From CAZRKC01 sp964600665 (GTDB lineage Bacteria; Bacillota; SLNR01): a stretch of 30,905 bases of DNA. A program made the position numbers and the translations under genes. The stretch is taken from NCBI GenBank assembly GCA_964600665.1, contig CAZRKC010000029.1, forward strand, positions 1 to 30,905. The letters run 5' to 3'. Within the stretch, counting starts at the first letter, position 1, and each line of letters opens with the position of its first letter. Below, in pieces: positions 1 through 8,700 of this stretch. Under the pieces are notes generated by a model, which saw only the letters and a list, made by a program, of their open reading frames with translations, made no database searches and had not been told where the DNA came from.

Positions 1-49
1 CCTGCACTCGGGACTCTCACCCGTTAGATCGCACCCATGCCGGGCGCAC
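1..49 (-). mobile_element. 5' end of a group IIC intron (cut by window edge)
   Basis: Read on the minus strand from position 49 the sequence starts GTGCGCCCGGCATGGGTGC and continues with GGGTGAGAGTCCCGA. This closely matches the 5' end (start of domain I) of bacterial group IIC introns such as the Oceanobacillus iheyensis intron, as I recall that sequence. The intron starts directly after the T-tract of a hairpin terminator, which is the known target preference of class C introns. Only about 49 nt are inside the window; the rest, including any reverse transcriptase ORF, would lie to the left. It is in the same orientation as the upstream arsenic operon. The class assignment rests on the 5' motif plus the insertion site. 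Confidence 0.85.
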
Positions 50-78
50 TAAAAAGAAGCACCTCATAGGGTGCTTCC
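50..78 (-). terminator. Rho-independent terminator of the arsR-acr3 operon
   Basis: Perfect 8-bp stem GAAGCACC/GGTGCTTC (56-63 with 70-77) with a 6-nt loop. On the minus strand it is followed by five T residues (55-51). It lies 13 bp past the DUF2703 stop codon and serves as the 5' exon target of the group IIC intron. Confidence 0.88.
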
Positions 79-90
79 CGAATCGTTGAC

Positions 91-603
91 TCAACGTGTG
101 CGTTCTTTTCCTGCATAGAATCGAATCAGGTTATCAGGCATTGTATACGGTTGTTCTTGTGTGCCACAGCATGCCCCACCATAAACTGTTTTTAGGATTC
201 GTTGCACTAATAGGGGTTTCGGCGGTACATCATATTCTTCGCCCTCAAATATCCAGGTTCTGCAGTCTACCTGGTCTCCGCACAGATCTCCACAGTCAGA
301 ACACTGTGATTCGCTGAGTCCAAGCGCAATATCCTGCCCATTGACCCGAATGGTCGGAGAGCTGTAGAAACGATGAGTCTCGGCAATTTCTGCGGTATCC
401 ATATGAATTTTGGACAGGATAACTTTTTGCCCGGCCGCACTTAAAAGATTCGCTACATCAAGAACGGCTTCTTCAAGGATCCCTTCAGTCCCCTGGCACC
501 GCTGGCAAGAATCTAAATCTAGATAAAGATACTGAATTTCCACTTGATTCGCACGTGCTTCTTGACCACAGCTGCAATTACTCCCACAACATGAACTTGT
601 CAA
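91..603 (-). CDS. DUF2703 family Cys-rich protein of the arsenic operon
   Basis: 170 residues. The core fits DUF2703: YLYLDLDSCQRCQGT near the N-terminus (Cys33 and Cys36) and a later SSPTIRVNGQDIA stretch that resembles the cis-proline strand of a thioredoxin fold. There are 12 cysteines in all, including CCGSNCSC at residues 5-12, a QCSDC...LC...DC cluster and a C-terminal GACCG. This suggests thiol chemistry or metal/metalloid binding, but the activity is unknown. It is the last gene of the arsR-acr3-usp operon. The start is TTG, chosen because AAAGGAG lies 9 nt upstream (overlapping the usp stop) and no ATG is available near the N-terminus. The family is often found in arsenic islands; a direct role in arsenic handling is inferred from context. 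Confidence 0.8.
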   Translation of the reverse strand: MTSSCCGSNCSCGQEARANQVEIQYLYLDLDSCQRCQGTEGILEEAVLDVANLLSAAGQKVILSKIHMDTAEIAETHRFYSSPTIRVNGQDIALGLSESQCSDCGDLCGDQVDCRTWIFEGEEYDVPPKPLLVQRILKTVYGGACCGTQEQPYTMPDNLIRFYAGKERTR

Positions 604-617
604 ATTAAATCGCTCCT

Positions 618-1454
618 TTATAATTCGATTGGAAATAGTAATACCGGGATCTTGGATCGAACTGCGACGGCTTCTGCGGTGCTTCCCAGAATTTGTCCTT
701 CTGATTCGCCAGTTCCTCGTTTTGGTAATGCAATCAATGTTGCATCAGTTTCTTCGGCCAATTTGAGAATCTCTACAGAAGGAATACCTTGGCGAACATA
801 CACGCTGACAGACTGCCCTTCCTCTATTGCTTCCGCTTTTAATCGCTCCAAATCAGTTTCAATTTGACTGCGAATCTCTTCACCCCTCGTTCCTTTTTTG
901 ATGATGCTGACCAGTACAATTTCCCCTCTGCCACTCAGCAGGGTTCTCATTTGTGCGACGGCATGAAGTGAATGAGTGGAAAAGTCCACAGGGACAAGCA
1001 CTTTTCGCATTTTGATTTGACATGTTGTTTCCCAATTTTCATCTCCAGTCTGCTTAAATTTTTCGATCAAAACCGGATGACGGCTTAATCGCAAAACATC
1101 AAAAGCGGTGCTTCCCATGAAAAAACGTCTCAACAATCCCTTTCCAATCGACCCCATCAAAATGAGGGTCACATCTTCATCCCTCGCCGTATCAACGATA
1201 CCATACGGTGGAAATCCGATGGGGACACGGACCGTTGCTTCGATTCCTATCTCCTTGATCTGATCATGCCATGACTTAAGTTCATCTTGATTGAACTTCT
1301 GAAATTGAGCAGCATTACCCCCCGCACTGCGGATGTTGACGACATGTAACAATACGACTTCCTGCAAACCAAAAGGAATCATTTCTGGTAAGCAGTCCAT
1401 TAACTTCTTTGATGGTTCCGAGAAATCAGTACACAACAGTACTTTTCTAAACAT
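618..1454 (-). CDS. Universal stress protein, tandem UspA domains
   Basis: 278 residues with two Usp domains, roughly 1-135 and 150-278. Domain 1 begins FRKVLLCTDFSEPS and ends with the ATP-binding signature G-2x-G-9x-G-S (GSIG...GST), so it probably binds ATP. Domain 2 begins MRKVLVPVDFSTHS; its C-terminal motif is PKRG...GST, with the first glycine replaced by proline, so nucleotide binding there may be weaker. Start ATG at 1454 has a GGGGGGAG SD. It lies 12 bp after the acr3 stop and 14 bp before the DUF2703 gene, so the three are co-transcribed. It presumably has a general stress or signalling role during arsenite exposure; this is inferred from the operon. Confidence 0.88.
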   Translation of the reverse strand: MFRKVLLCTDFSEPSKKLMDCLPEMIPFGLQEVVLLHVVNIRSAGGNAAQFQKFNQDELKSWHDQIKEIGIEATVRVPIGFPPYGIVDTARDEDVTLILMGSIGKGLLRRFFMGSTAFDVLRLSRHPVLIEKFKQTGDENWETTCQIKMRKVLVPVDFSTHSLHAVAQMRTLLSGRGEIVLVSIIKKGTRGEEIRSQIETDLERLKAEAIEEGQSVSVYVRQGIPSVEILKLAEETDATLIALPKRGTGESEGQILGSTAEAVAVRSKIPVLLFPIEL

Positions 1455-1466
1455 GGATCTCCCCCC

Positions 1467-2552
1467 TCACGAAGATCTGACTTGTGTAAACAAATGCCGT
1501 GTCCGGTTGGATACAGTGACTAAAAACAGCATAACTGGGACCTCCACTAATACCCCCACCACAGTGGCTAATGCAGCCCCTGAAGTTAATCCAAACAGCG
1601 AGATAGCAACCGCCACTGCAAGCTCAAAGAAGTTACTGGCTCCAATCATAGCAGCGGGGGAAGCGATATCATGAGGAAGTCGCCATGCCTTTGCCCATCC
1701 GTATGCAAGAGCAAAGATAAATAAGGTCTGAATCGTCAAGGGTATGGCAATTAAGAAAATATGGACCGGGTTCCTCAGAATCACTTCCCCTTGAAAAGTA
1801 AAAATGATAATCAACGTTAAGAGTAAGCCGGCAACGGTGATATGGTTAAATTTTCGTAAAAACACATTCTCAAAATAATGGATACCATACGATTGAAATA
1901 CGTGCTTTCGGGAGAAATAACCTGCAACCAATGGGATCACAATGAAAAGCACGACAGATAAAAATAATGTGTCATATGGGACCAGAATATCTGTAACACC
2001 CAAAAGAAAAGCAACGATTGGTGCAAACGCCACTAACAATATCAGGTCATTGACCGCGACCTGAATCAGTGTGTATGCAGGATCCCCTTTTGTCAGATGA
2101 CTCCACACAAAAACCATTGCTGTGCAAGGAGCAGCACCCAAAAGCACTGCACCTGCCAAATACTCCTCCGCAAGTCCCAAAGGAATCCAATCACGAAATA
2201 CCACCCTTAAGAAAAAAGATGCGATGATGAACATAGTGAATGGTTTGATCAGCCAATTTGTTGCACAAGTTATGATCAAACCCTTTGGTTTTTTTGTTGC
2301 TTCAACGATACTCGTAAAATCGATTTTCAACATCATGGGGTAAATCATAAGCCAAATGAGGATTGCCACGGGTATTGATACGCGCGCATACTCAAAACGG
2401 CTTAAGAACTCGGGCAAGCGCGGGAACAATTGTCCCAAAGCGACCCCAATGATGATACATCCAATGACCCAGACGGTCAGATAATGTTCAAAGAAACCCA
2501 ATCCCTTCTCCTGTTGCTCAATTGAATGCTCCCCACTACCCTTCAACTCCAT
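1467..2552 (-). CDS. acr3: ACR3-family arsenite efflux transporter
   Basis: Inner-membrane arsenite/H+ antiporter of the ACR3 (BART superfamily) type with about ten hydrophobic segments. Two diagnostic sites are visible: GAAPCTAMVFVWS (Cys143), the conserved transport cysteine, and SNFFELAVA (Glu310) in a late membrane helix; both are known to be essential in ACR3 proteins. The open frame extends to a TTG at 2570 that would overlap the arsR stop. The ATG at 2552 is preferred because GAAAGG lies about 10 nt upstream and the extra six residues look unlike the family. That start gives 361 residues. It is second in the arsR operon, 14 bp after arsR, so arsenite-relieved repression is expected. 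Well supported. Confidence 0.93.
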   Translation of the reverse strand: MELKGSGEHSIEQQEKGLGFFEHYLTVWVIGCIIIGVALGQLFPRLPEFLSRFEYARVSIPVAILIWLMIYPMMLKIDFTSIVEATKKPKGLIITCATNWLIKPFTMFIIASFFLRVVFRDWIPLGLAEEYLAGAVLLGAAPCTAMVFVWSHLTKGDPAYTLIQVAVNDLILLVAFAPIVAFLLGVTDILVPYDTLFLSVVLFIVIPLVAGYFSRKHVFQSYGIHYFENVFLRKFNHITVAGLLLTLIIIFTFQGEVILRNPVHIFLIAIPLTIQTLFIFALAYGWAKAWRLPHDIASPAAMIGASNFFELAVAVAISLFGLTSGAALATVVGVLVEVPVMLFLVTVSNRTRHLFTQVRSS

Positions 2553-2566
2553 TATATCACTGCCTT

Positions 2567-2956
2567 TCAATCAGCATAGATGATTTCACTCACACGAATT
2601 TTGTCGAGACTGATATCTTGGCAAGAAAAGCCATACTTGATGTACCGCTGATAGCGGGTCCGATCTCCCATGTATGGTTCTTGCTCCCAATCAGGACCAT
2701 CACCACATGCATCGATCAACCATCTGTTGGATTCAAGAAAAGTGTGATTCATGTGGTAGTAGATCCATGTCCCGTATCGGATCGATTCAATAACCCCTGC
2801 CTGTTTTAATTTGATTAAATGCCGGGATACATTCGGTTGCGGTAGCTTCATCAAGGTCTCCAGTTCACAAACACACATTTCTCTGAGCATGAGCAGCCTG
2901 ACGATTCGCAAGCGCGTCTCGTCTGCCAATGCTTTAAAGATATCTGCCTGTCGCAT
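2567..2956 (-). CDS. arsR: ArsR/SmtB-family arsenic-responsive repressor (first copy)
   Basis: 129-residue winged-helix repressor. The N-terminal half has the ArsR fold: IFKALADETRLRIVRLL, then the metal-binding CVCEL motif (Cys28 and Cys30), then the recognition helix LPQPNVSRHLIKLKQAG. The wing is RYGTWIYYHM. The C-terminal tail (about residues 80-129) carries two more cysteines and is longer than in minimal ArsR proteins. Start ATG has a GAGGGGGAG SD. It heads the operon with acr3, usp and DUF2703. The dyad at 2988-3009 directly upstream is its likely operator. As(III) would bind the cysteines and release DNA; this follows from the family. Confidence 0.9.
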   Translation of the reverse strand: MRQADIFKALADETRLRIVRLLMLREMCVCELETLMKLPQPNVSRHLIKLKQAGVIESIRYGTWIYYHMNHTFLESNRWLIDACGDGPDWEQEPYMGDRTRYQRYIKYGFSCQDISLDKIRVSEIIYAD

Positions 2957-2987
2957 CTGACTCCCCCTCGCGGAATCATTATATTAG

Positions 2988-3009
2988 TATATTCGCATAT
3001 ATGAATATA
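2988..3009. promoter_or_regulatory. Probable ArsR operator (inverted repeat)
   Basis: Perfect inverted repeat TATATTC-8 nt-GAATATA, 31 bp upstream of the arsR start. The form (AT-rich arms, centre near 8 nt) is typical of ArsR-family operators. A minus-strand -35-like TTGATT lies at 3017-3012, so the dyad would sit across the spacer and -10 region. Binding is inferred, not shown. Confidence 0.7.
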
Positions 3010-3022
3010 TTAATCAAGACTT

Positions 3023-3736
3023 TTATCCTTTCCCAGACCGAATCATGTCTGCAAACCCATGGGGTAGAGTGCTTGCTTCAATAGCTTTTGCCATACTTTC
3101 CGCATCATATGCTGTCTCCATAATTTTCACCGACCAGCGCCCGTTTGAAATCTCGGCATAAATCCATGTAGCATTTGGGTTTCCATGTTTAGGCTTGCCA
3201 ATACTTCCTGAATTAATGATTTGCTTCCCGTTGATCATTTGATGATACGGAAGGTGCGTATGTCCACAAACCAGTACACTTTCCTTAATGGAGTCCATCA
3301 CTTGAAGTAAGGCTTCACTGCCCTCGAACAGATATTCATTGTTTGCTCTGGGGCTGCCATGGGTAAAGCGGACCGTCACGCCCTCCCATTCAGCAATGTA
3401 ATCGACTGGCAAACTACTCAACCATGATTTGTTTTCCGAACGGGTATTGTCCTGGGTCCAGTAGAGAGAAGCGGCTCCCATTTCCATCGCTTTCTGATCC
3501 TTGTAGTCACACCCGCAAGCCATGAGATCGAGCCCGACTCCTTCATCGTAATTACCCTGGATGGTAATAATCCCCCGACTTCTGATCGTCTCAATTACTT
3601 CATTTGGGAATGGCCCATATCCAACTAGGTCACCGACACATACAACTTTGTCCGGTTTTATTGCATCAATCTGGGTCAGGACGGCATTCAGGGCAAATAT
3701 ATTACCATGTACATCGCCAAACACCGCAATCCTCAT
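3023..3736 (-). CDS. Calcineurin-like metallophosphoesterase
   Basis: 237 residues with all motifs of the metallophosphoesterase superfamily in order: RIAVFGDVHGN (metal ligands), VGDLVGYGP, GNYDE, and GHTHLPYH near residue 160, followed by NSGSIGKPKHGNP. It resembles the small single-domain YfcE/PrpE-like phosphoesterases that use two metals; the substrate cannot be read from sequence. The start is ATG at 3736, 7 nt after GAGGAGG, rather than the GTG one codon upstream. It is the last gene of the second arsR operon, only 12 bp after the CxxC protein. That placement suggests metal- or metalloid-induced expression; a phosphatase in an arsR operon is uncommon. Confidence 0.85.
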   Translation of the reverse strand: MRIAVFGDVHGNIFALNAVLTQIDAIKPDKVVCVGDLVGYGPFPNEVIETIRSRGIITIQGNYDEGVGLDLMACGCDYKDQKAMEMGAASLYWTQDNTRSENKSWLSSLPVDYIAEWEGVTVRFTHGSPRANNEYLFEGSEALLQVMDSIKESVLVCGHTHLPYHQMINGKQIINSGSIGKPKHGNPNATWIYAEISNGRWSVKIMETAYDAESMAKAIEASTLPHGFADMIRSGKG

Positions 3737-3748
3737 CACCGATCCTCC

Positions 3749-3985
3749 TCAACCTGCCAGAATCTTTTTAATGTCCTCTTTCGTCAGTAATTTCCCCGAT
3801 GATACGACATTTCCGTCAACGACTAATCCTGGTGTCATTAGAATATCATATTTCATAATACTCATGAGGTCCGTTACTTTTTCGATGTTGACGGTTATGC
3901 CCAGTTCACTAACCGCATCTCGGGTATTTCGTTCGAGTGCCTGACACTTAGGGCATCCGGTTCCAAGAATATTAATTTCCATCAT
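3749..3985 (-). CDS. Small thioredoxin-fold redox protein (TIGR00412-like)
   Basis: 78 residues: MMEINILGTGCPKCQALERN carries the active-site CxxC (GCPKC), and MTPGLVVDGNVVSSG contains the cis-proline segment expected in thioredoxin folds. Family members called 'redox-active disulfide protein 2' or 'thioredoxin family protein' are of this size and often lie beside ArsR repressors and metalloid or permease genes. It likely acts in the cytoplasm as a thiol-disulfide oxidoreductase or metal-thiol carrier. Start ATG at 3985 overlaps the arsR stop (ATGA) and has GGAGG 7 nt upstream; a second ATG follows immediately. Translational coupling with the repressor is likely. Confidence 0.85.
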   Translation of the reverse strand: MMEINILGTGCPKCQALERNTRDAVSELGITVNIEKVTDLMSIMKYDILMTPGLVVDGNVVSSGKLLTKEDIKKILAG

Positions 3986-4308
3986 GATACATCCTCCTCG
4001 TCCAATGAAATGCTCGCGCTGATTTGCGTCAAGATGAGGCGCGATAATGCCTCCACCCTGTTAATCAGTTCACCGATGGATGAATCCGTTAACCGATAGA
4101 AAATTCGAAGGCCATCCTTCTCACTGCTAACCAATCCAGCCTCTCGAAGAATCCGCAGATGCTGTGATAAATTGCTTTGACTGAATTCCACATCCTGATT
4201 CAGTTCACAGACACAATGAGGGCCGTCTGCCAAAAACTTAGCAATTTTGTAACGGATGGGATGACCTAAAGCCTTGAATATCTTAGCCGCCCACTCCTGT
4301 TGTTTCAC
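3982..4308 (-). CDS. ArsR/SmtB-family metalloregulator (second copy)
   Basis: 108 residues of winged-helix ArsR fold: IFKALGHPIRYKIAKFL, metal site HCVCEL (Cys32 and Cys34), recognition helix FSQSNLSQHLRILREAG, wing KDGLRIFYRL. It is clearly diverged from the arsR 1 kb away, so it is a paralogue rather than a recent copy. Start GTG has GGAGG 7 nt upstream. The operon is arsR - CxxC protein - metallophosphoesterase. The palindrome at 4345-4360 covers its -10 region, which fits autorepression. The inducer could be As(III) or another thiophilic metal; this is not decidable here. Confidence 0.88.
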   Translation of the reverse strand: MKQQEWAAKIFKALGHPIRYKIAKFLADGPHCVCELNQDVEFSQSNLSQHLRILREAGLVSSEKDGLRIFYRLTDSSIGELINRVEALSRLILTQISASISLDEEDVS

Positions 4309-4344
4309 GGAAACACCTCCGTCATTATCTTCATTACTATTTTC

Positions 4345-4377
4345 TTATATTATAATATAATCGACCATGGATTGCAA
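4345..4377 (-). promoter_or_regulatory. Promoter with overlapping palindromic operator for second arsR operon
   Basis: Minus-strand sigma-A-like promoter: -35 TTGCAA (4377-4372), 17-bp spacer, -10 TATAAT (4354-4349). A perfect 16-bp palindrome TTATATTATAATATAA (4345-4360) covers the -10 box, an ideal position for repression by the ArsR-type protein encoded next. Promoter elements are seen directly; repressor binding is inferred. Confidence 0.75.
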
Positions 4378-4409
4378 CCCATAAACCAGTAGACATACAA
4401 CATCAATAA

Positions 4410-5663
4410 TCAAGTTAAATTTTCTTCGACATACCGCACTAGCATATTTAAAAAACGCACATAGCTCCCCATTTCATTATCATACCACCCGAACACCTTG
4501 GCATGGGTAACTGGAATTTGGATATCGCTATTACACTGAATCCCGTATTCACTTAAAACACTGGCATAGAGCGGCATGAACCCTGTTCGTGTGTGGGTCT
4601 CAACTCCTTCAATCACAATTGCGGCAGGATAACCGATTATATCCGATGACACATTTTGCTTCTTACTGAAAACCAACATATCTTTCTGCCCTTTTTGGGC
4701 TGCTTCTTGATAGATGGTATTGAGAAACTCGCGATTAATGATTGGGTTGCCGCTCGCATCCAACCGAGAATGAAAGGTAATATTGAGCGTAATCATGGAA
4801 GCAGTGGCAATGGGTATTCGCACTGAGTCCGCCATAAAACCGATGTGGCGTATCTGAGGCAGAATATGCTCTAATGCACTGGCAGCCCCCGTGGAAGTCA
4901 GGATAATATTGTTGAATACGGACCTGTTTCTTCTCAGATCGCTTTTCCCCGCTTCCGGCACCGCATCGAGGACACTTTGGTTATTTGTCACTGCGTGGAC
5001 AGTGGACATGGATGCCGTAATCATCGCAGACGTTTCCTGACAATCCAGTAATGGTTTCATCATATGGGCTAAACCTGTTGTCGTGCAGCTGGCTGCGGAT
5101 ATGATATGCTGATTGGCTGGCTCATATTTTAGGTGATTGATGCCGTAAACGAACATACCGCTGTCGTCTGGGATTTTGAATACACTGTCTCGTATTTTAA
5201 ATGGGGCACTTACCACAACCTTCTCCGCACCTGCCTCTAGATGGCCTCGAAGACTACCCTTCCCATCATCTGCATGTAAAGTTGGATCCAAAAATTTGCC
5301 GGTGCATTCCACCACGACCCGGACACCTTCCATTCGCCACGGTATCTCTCTGGGATTTCGGGCTTCACGCAATAGTTTCACTGGGATATTTTCTATGGTG
5401 AAGGTGCCTGCTTCTTCGTTCAACTCTGAAATCGTGACATCTTTTCCACCATACCCGTACAGGAATCGCCCGAGGGTCCCATAAGTGGAATCATGAGTTA
5501 GATAATCTATGGCATCCGCCAGCGTCCTTCCGACCTTTCTGCCGGTATTGAGGACAAGGCGATCAAAATACCCTTGACTGATCTGTTGCCAAAATACCAA
5601 CTTGCCGATACGACCGACCCCATTGATTCCTAATGCTCTTTCATGTTTGAGTAGTTCGTCCAT
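4410..5663 (-). CDS. Divergent GAPDH-like dehydrogenase
   Basis: 417 residues against about 335 for usual GAPDH. The N-terminal Rossmann motif GINGVGRIGKLVFW (12-25) indicates NAD(P) binding. VVVECTGKF and KVVVSAPFK follow, then the catalytic Cys193 in SAASCTTTGLAH, where the usual SCTTN has Thr in place of Asn. A STVHAVTNNQ stretch carries the catalytic His, and the protein ends with GWYDNEMGSYVRF, matching the canonical C-terminal helix. Extra length lies mainly before the catalytic Cys, with an insertion near 50-110, plus a N-terminal MDELLKHERA lead. Start ATG has GGAGG 8 nt upstream. It follows the PPDK-like gene by 60 bp and is probably co-transcribed. It may be a specialised dehydrogenase rather than the glycolytic enzyme; the substrate is unknown. 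No terminator is visible after it. Confidence 0.82.
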   Translation of the reverse strand: MDELLKHERALGINGVGRIGKLVFWQQISQGYFDRLVLNTGRKVGRTLADAIDYLTHDSTYGTLGRFLYGYGGKDVTISELNEEAGTFTIENIPVKLLREARNPREIPWRMEGVRVVVECTGKFLDPTLHADDGKGSLRGHLEAGAEKVVVSAPFKIRDSVFKIPDDSGMFVYGINHLKYEPANQHIISAASCTTTGLAHMMKPLLDCQETSAMITASMSTVHAVTNNQSVLDAVPEAGKSDLRRNRSVFNNIILTSTGAASALEHILPQIRHIGFMADSVRIPIATASMITLNITFHSRLDASGNPIINREFLNTIYQEAAQKGQKDMLVFSKKQNVSSDIIGYPAAIVIEGVETHTRTGFMPLYASVLSEYGIQCNSDIQIPVTHAKVFGWYDNEMGSYVRFLNMLVRYVEENLT

Positions 5664-5723
5664 CAGTAATCCCTCCGATCTGAATAGTGAAATAGATTGA
5701 CACCAACAAGAAAACTGTGATAA

Positions 5724-8700
5724 TCATGAATCTTCTATAGGCATGTTGTCTTCTCTTGATATGAGAGGCAGCGAATGTCGAGATATCGGAAACAAACCAT
5801 CATAAATTTCTCCGTTTTGACCATCAATCCCGATAAAATCCCCAGACCGTAGAATTCTGTTATTGATCCGGGCAATCCCCTCTGTGTCAGAAACCATGAG
5901 CTCACGACAATTGACTATGCATACTTTCCCAAGTTTTGCTGCCGTGACTGCTGCATGGGAGGTGGCACCCCCACGGCTAGTCAATATTCCATCACATTGA
6001 AAAATTAATGGGATATCATCTGGAACTGTGTCCGGGCGTAAAAGAATCAATTTATCGTCTGGATGAGTTTCACGATACCAGTAAAGATCCGACTCGTTGA
6101 ATACGACCCGCCCTGACAAGCAACCACCATGAATCCCAATTCCACGGCCGAGTAGTTCCTCAATCGAAGGCATTGTTGTAAATACAGATAATGTCTCTGG
6201 AGCATGGATATTTTGATCGCGGATTTGGAGGATGTACAAATCTCGCGGGTCATCGGATTCGAAGGTAAATTCAATTTCCTGATGATTGAATCCGTAATCA
6301 CCCACCAGTTGTGTGGCATATTGTTGTAGAGCTGCAAAAATCATGGGGAATTTTTGTTCAAGAGATGGATATCCTGATTGACCGTGATTCTGCCGCTGGG
6401 ATACCGGTAAGGGATAGACTAAACCCGACACAATATCTTCTCCCTGACTGCACATCGTGTAATCTCCATATAAATGGATCCCCGGTCGATTACTTCGCGG
6501 GTCATGTGTGAAAACAACCCCCGATCCAGCATGAATTGACCGATTTCCCATAATCATCTGTTGAACCATAACAGCTGTACCCCATTCATCTGCGATCCGT
6601 AAATGGCTCCGGTATGATTTTGCGCGAGGTGCATCCCATGACTGCAAGACTGTTTTGACTGCATAGATGATTTGCTGATACGGATCTTCATGAAATCTCA
6701 CTTGTCTTTTTGACAAATGCTCTCGATAGGCTAACGCAATTTCCCGCATCTGCTCCCATGAGAATTGAATCTTCTGATTGACCTGACATCGTTCCTTGAA
6801 CCTTAACATGATTTGATCAAATTCATCACGAGTAATTCCATATGACATTCCCCAACTTTGTACGAGCCGCCTGTATGAGTCCCAAACCATCCATGCCTGT
6901 TCTGCATGATCGGACTGGTACAAAGCGATTGCTTCATTAACACCAACATTGAGAAAAGTGGTCATCGCTCCTGGCATGGATATTGCTGTACCGGAACGAA
7001 CAGACAGAAATAGTGGGTTATTGGGGTCACCAAAAACCTTCCCTGTTTCATCCTCCAGATCGTGTATTAGGCGAAAAACCTCTTTTTCAAATTGACTGAC
7101 CAGCATAGGTTGAGAGAATATGGACGAGCGATGGCGAAATAACTCAGTCGTTATGATAAAACCCGGTGGAATGGGAAATCCTAAATTGCGTATCCGTTTA
7201 AGATAATATGCTTTTGCACCAATGAAGACTTGATTGTCCAAATCGATCTCTGTAATGTTCAGTTTGCTGAATAGGTTCTCAGGATTTAGAGTCAGCATAT
7301 CCTGGATAATATCTGCAGAGTGCGTCTCTGCTAGATAGGTTAATTCATTCACCAGACGACTAATAAACAGATCCAGTTCTTGGATCAAGAAAGCCGATGA
7401 AAGAATTTCCCGATAAAATGATTCTATGCGCTTCGCCTGTTCGTGCTGATGATCGCCAAAGACCTGTTGAACCACAACAGTCAATGTTTCATCGTACACC
7501 CGGAGAAAATACTCATTAATAATCTCTTTAACACTATGGGCCATAAATCGGAATATATCGATGAACTGATCCAATGTAAAACCGCTCGTCTTTAAACAAT
7601 ATCGCAACATGTCCATATTCCCATTAAAACTCTGATTATCAATGCCATCCAGTGAAAGTCCAGTTTGAAAATCTGCCAAAATATCAAGAATCTGTTGCAA
7701 AGACATCGATGTCAAAAAACCAAGCTGGAATCGGCCCAATCTTTCAGTCATAACACGAGTAGCTACTTGTTCCAAACGATACATCATCCCTAAAGCATCA
7801 AACTTTGGCTCCTGATATCGTCCGTACATAGAAGGGATCCCCACAGCAATATGTCTTTTGTAGTAAATGGTTTCTGTAGCTTGGCTGATCTCAGCTGAAA
7901 GGATGACATCTTTTAATCGTCGCATCCAACCATATAAGATGCTGATGGCTAAATGTGAATCTCCTTGTGTATATGCAGATTGAAACTGAACGACTTCATC
8001 AGGCTGGAAGATACTTGCTTTGGCTGTCAGGTCTGTGATTTCATCTAAATCAAATGAGTACTTCTGACGTAGTAATTGATAAATCGTGATGAGGTCGATG
8101 AGTCTGTCATGCTCCCTTTCTGCATAAGCAGTGCATAAGCGAAGCTCATGTTCGATCTCAAGAACGGGTTTGTGTAACAGTTCAAGTGTGGTCACATCCA
8201 GCTTGCTTTTCAGCTCGCTAATCAGTTGATGAATTCCCTGATACATATCATGGGATGTATCCAAAGACTGGAAAACATCCCCAGGAAGCCAACCGGCCAG
8301 ATATCGTGTATCCCCAGTGGCCCAATATTCTGCGATTCGCTCCACCAATTGAACATGCGTATTATTACTTTCGCTGTGGATTTGTTTTCGAAGAAAATGC
8401 ACCAATCGATCCATGCGCTTGCTGGATTCATCGATGGCCGTCGAAATGTCGCGAAGGCGTCCTTCGGCACCAATATCATTAAAAAACACCGGGAAAATTC
8501 TTGCGACCTGTTTGATTTGCTTAAAGACAGGGTAGATATTTGAGTTTAAAAGATTGGTAATATCCCTTTGAAAGAGATCGGTATCGGAAATAAAGATACC
8601 ACCCAGCTTCAGATTGACCACCAACGCAGCTAATAGTTCTTTATGCTGATGAGGAGAATGGCTGATTAAATCCAGCCAAATACGAATATTCTTTACATGG

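Noticed and set aside
2553..2570. TTG start of ACR3 overlapping the arsR stop
   Set aside because: The ATG at 2552 has a better-placed SD and the six extra residues look unlike the family.
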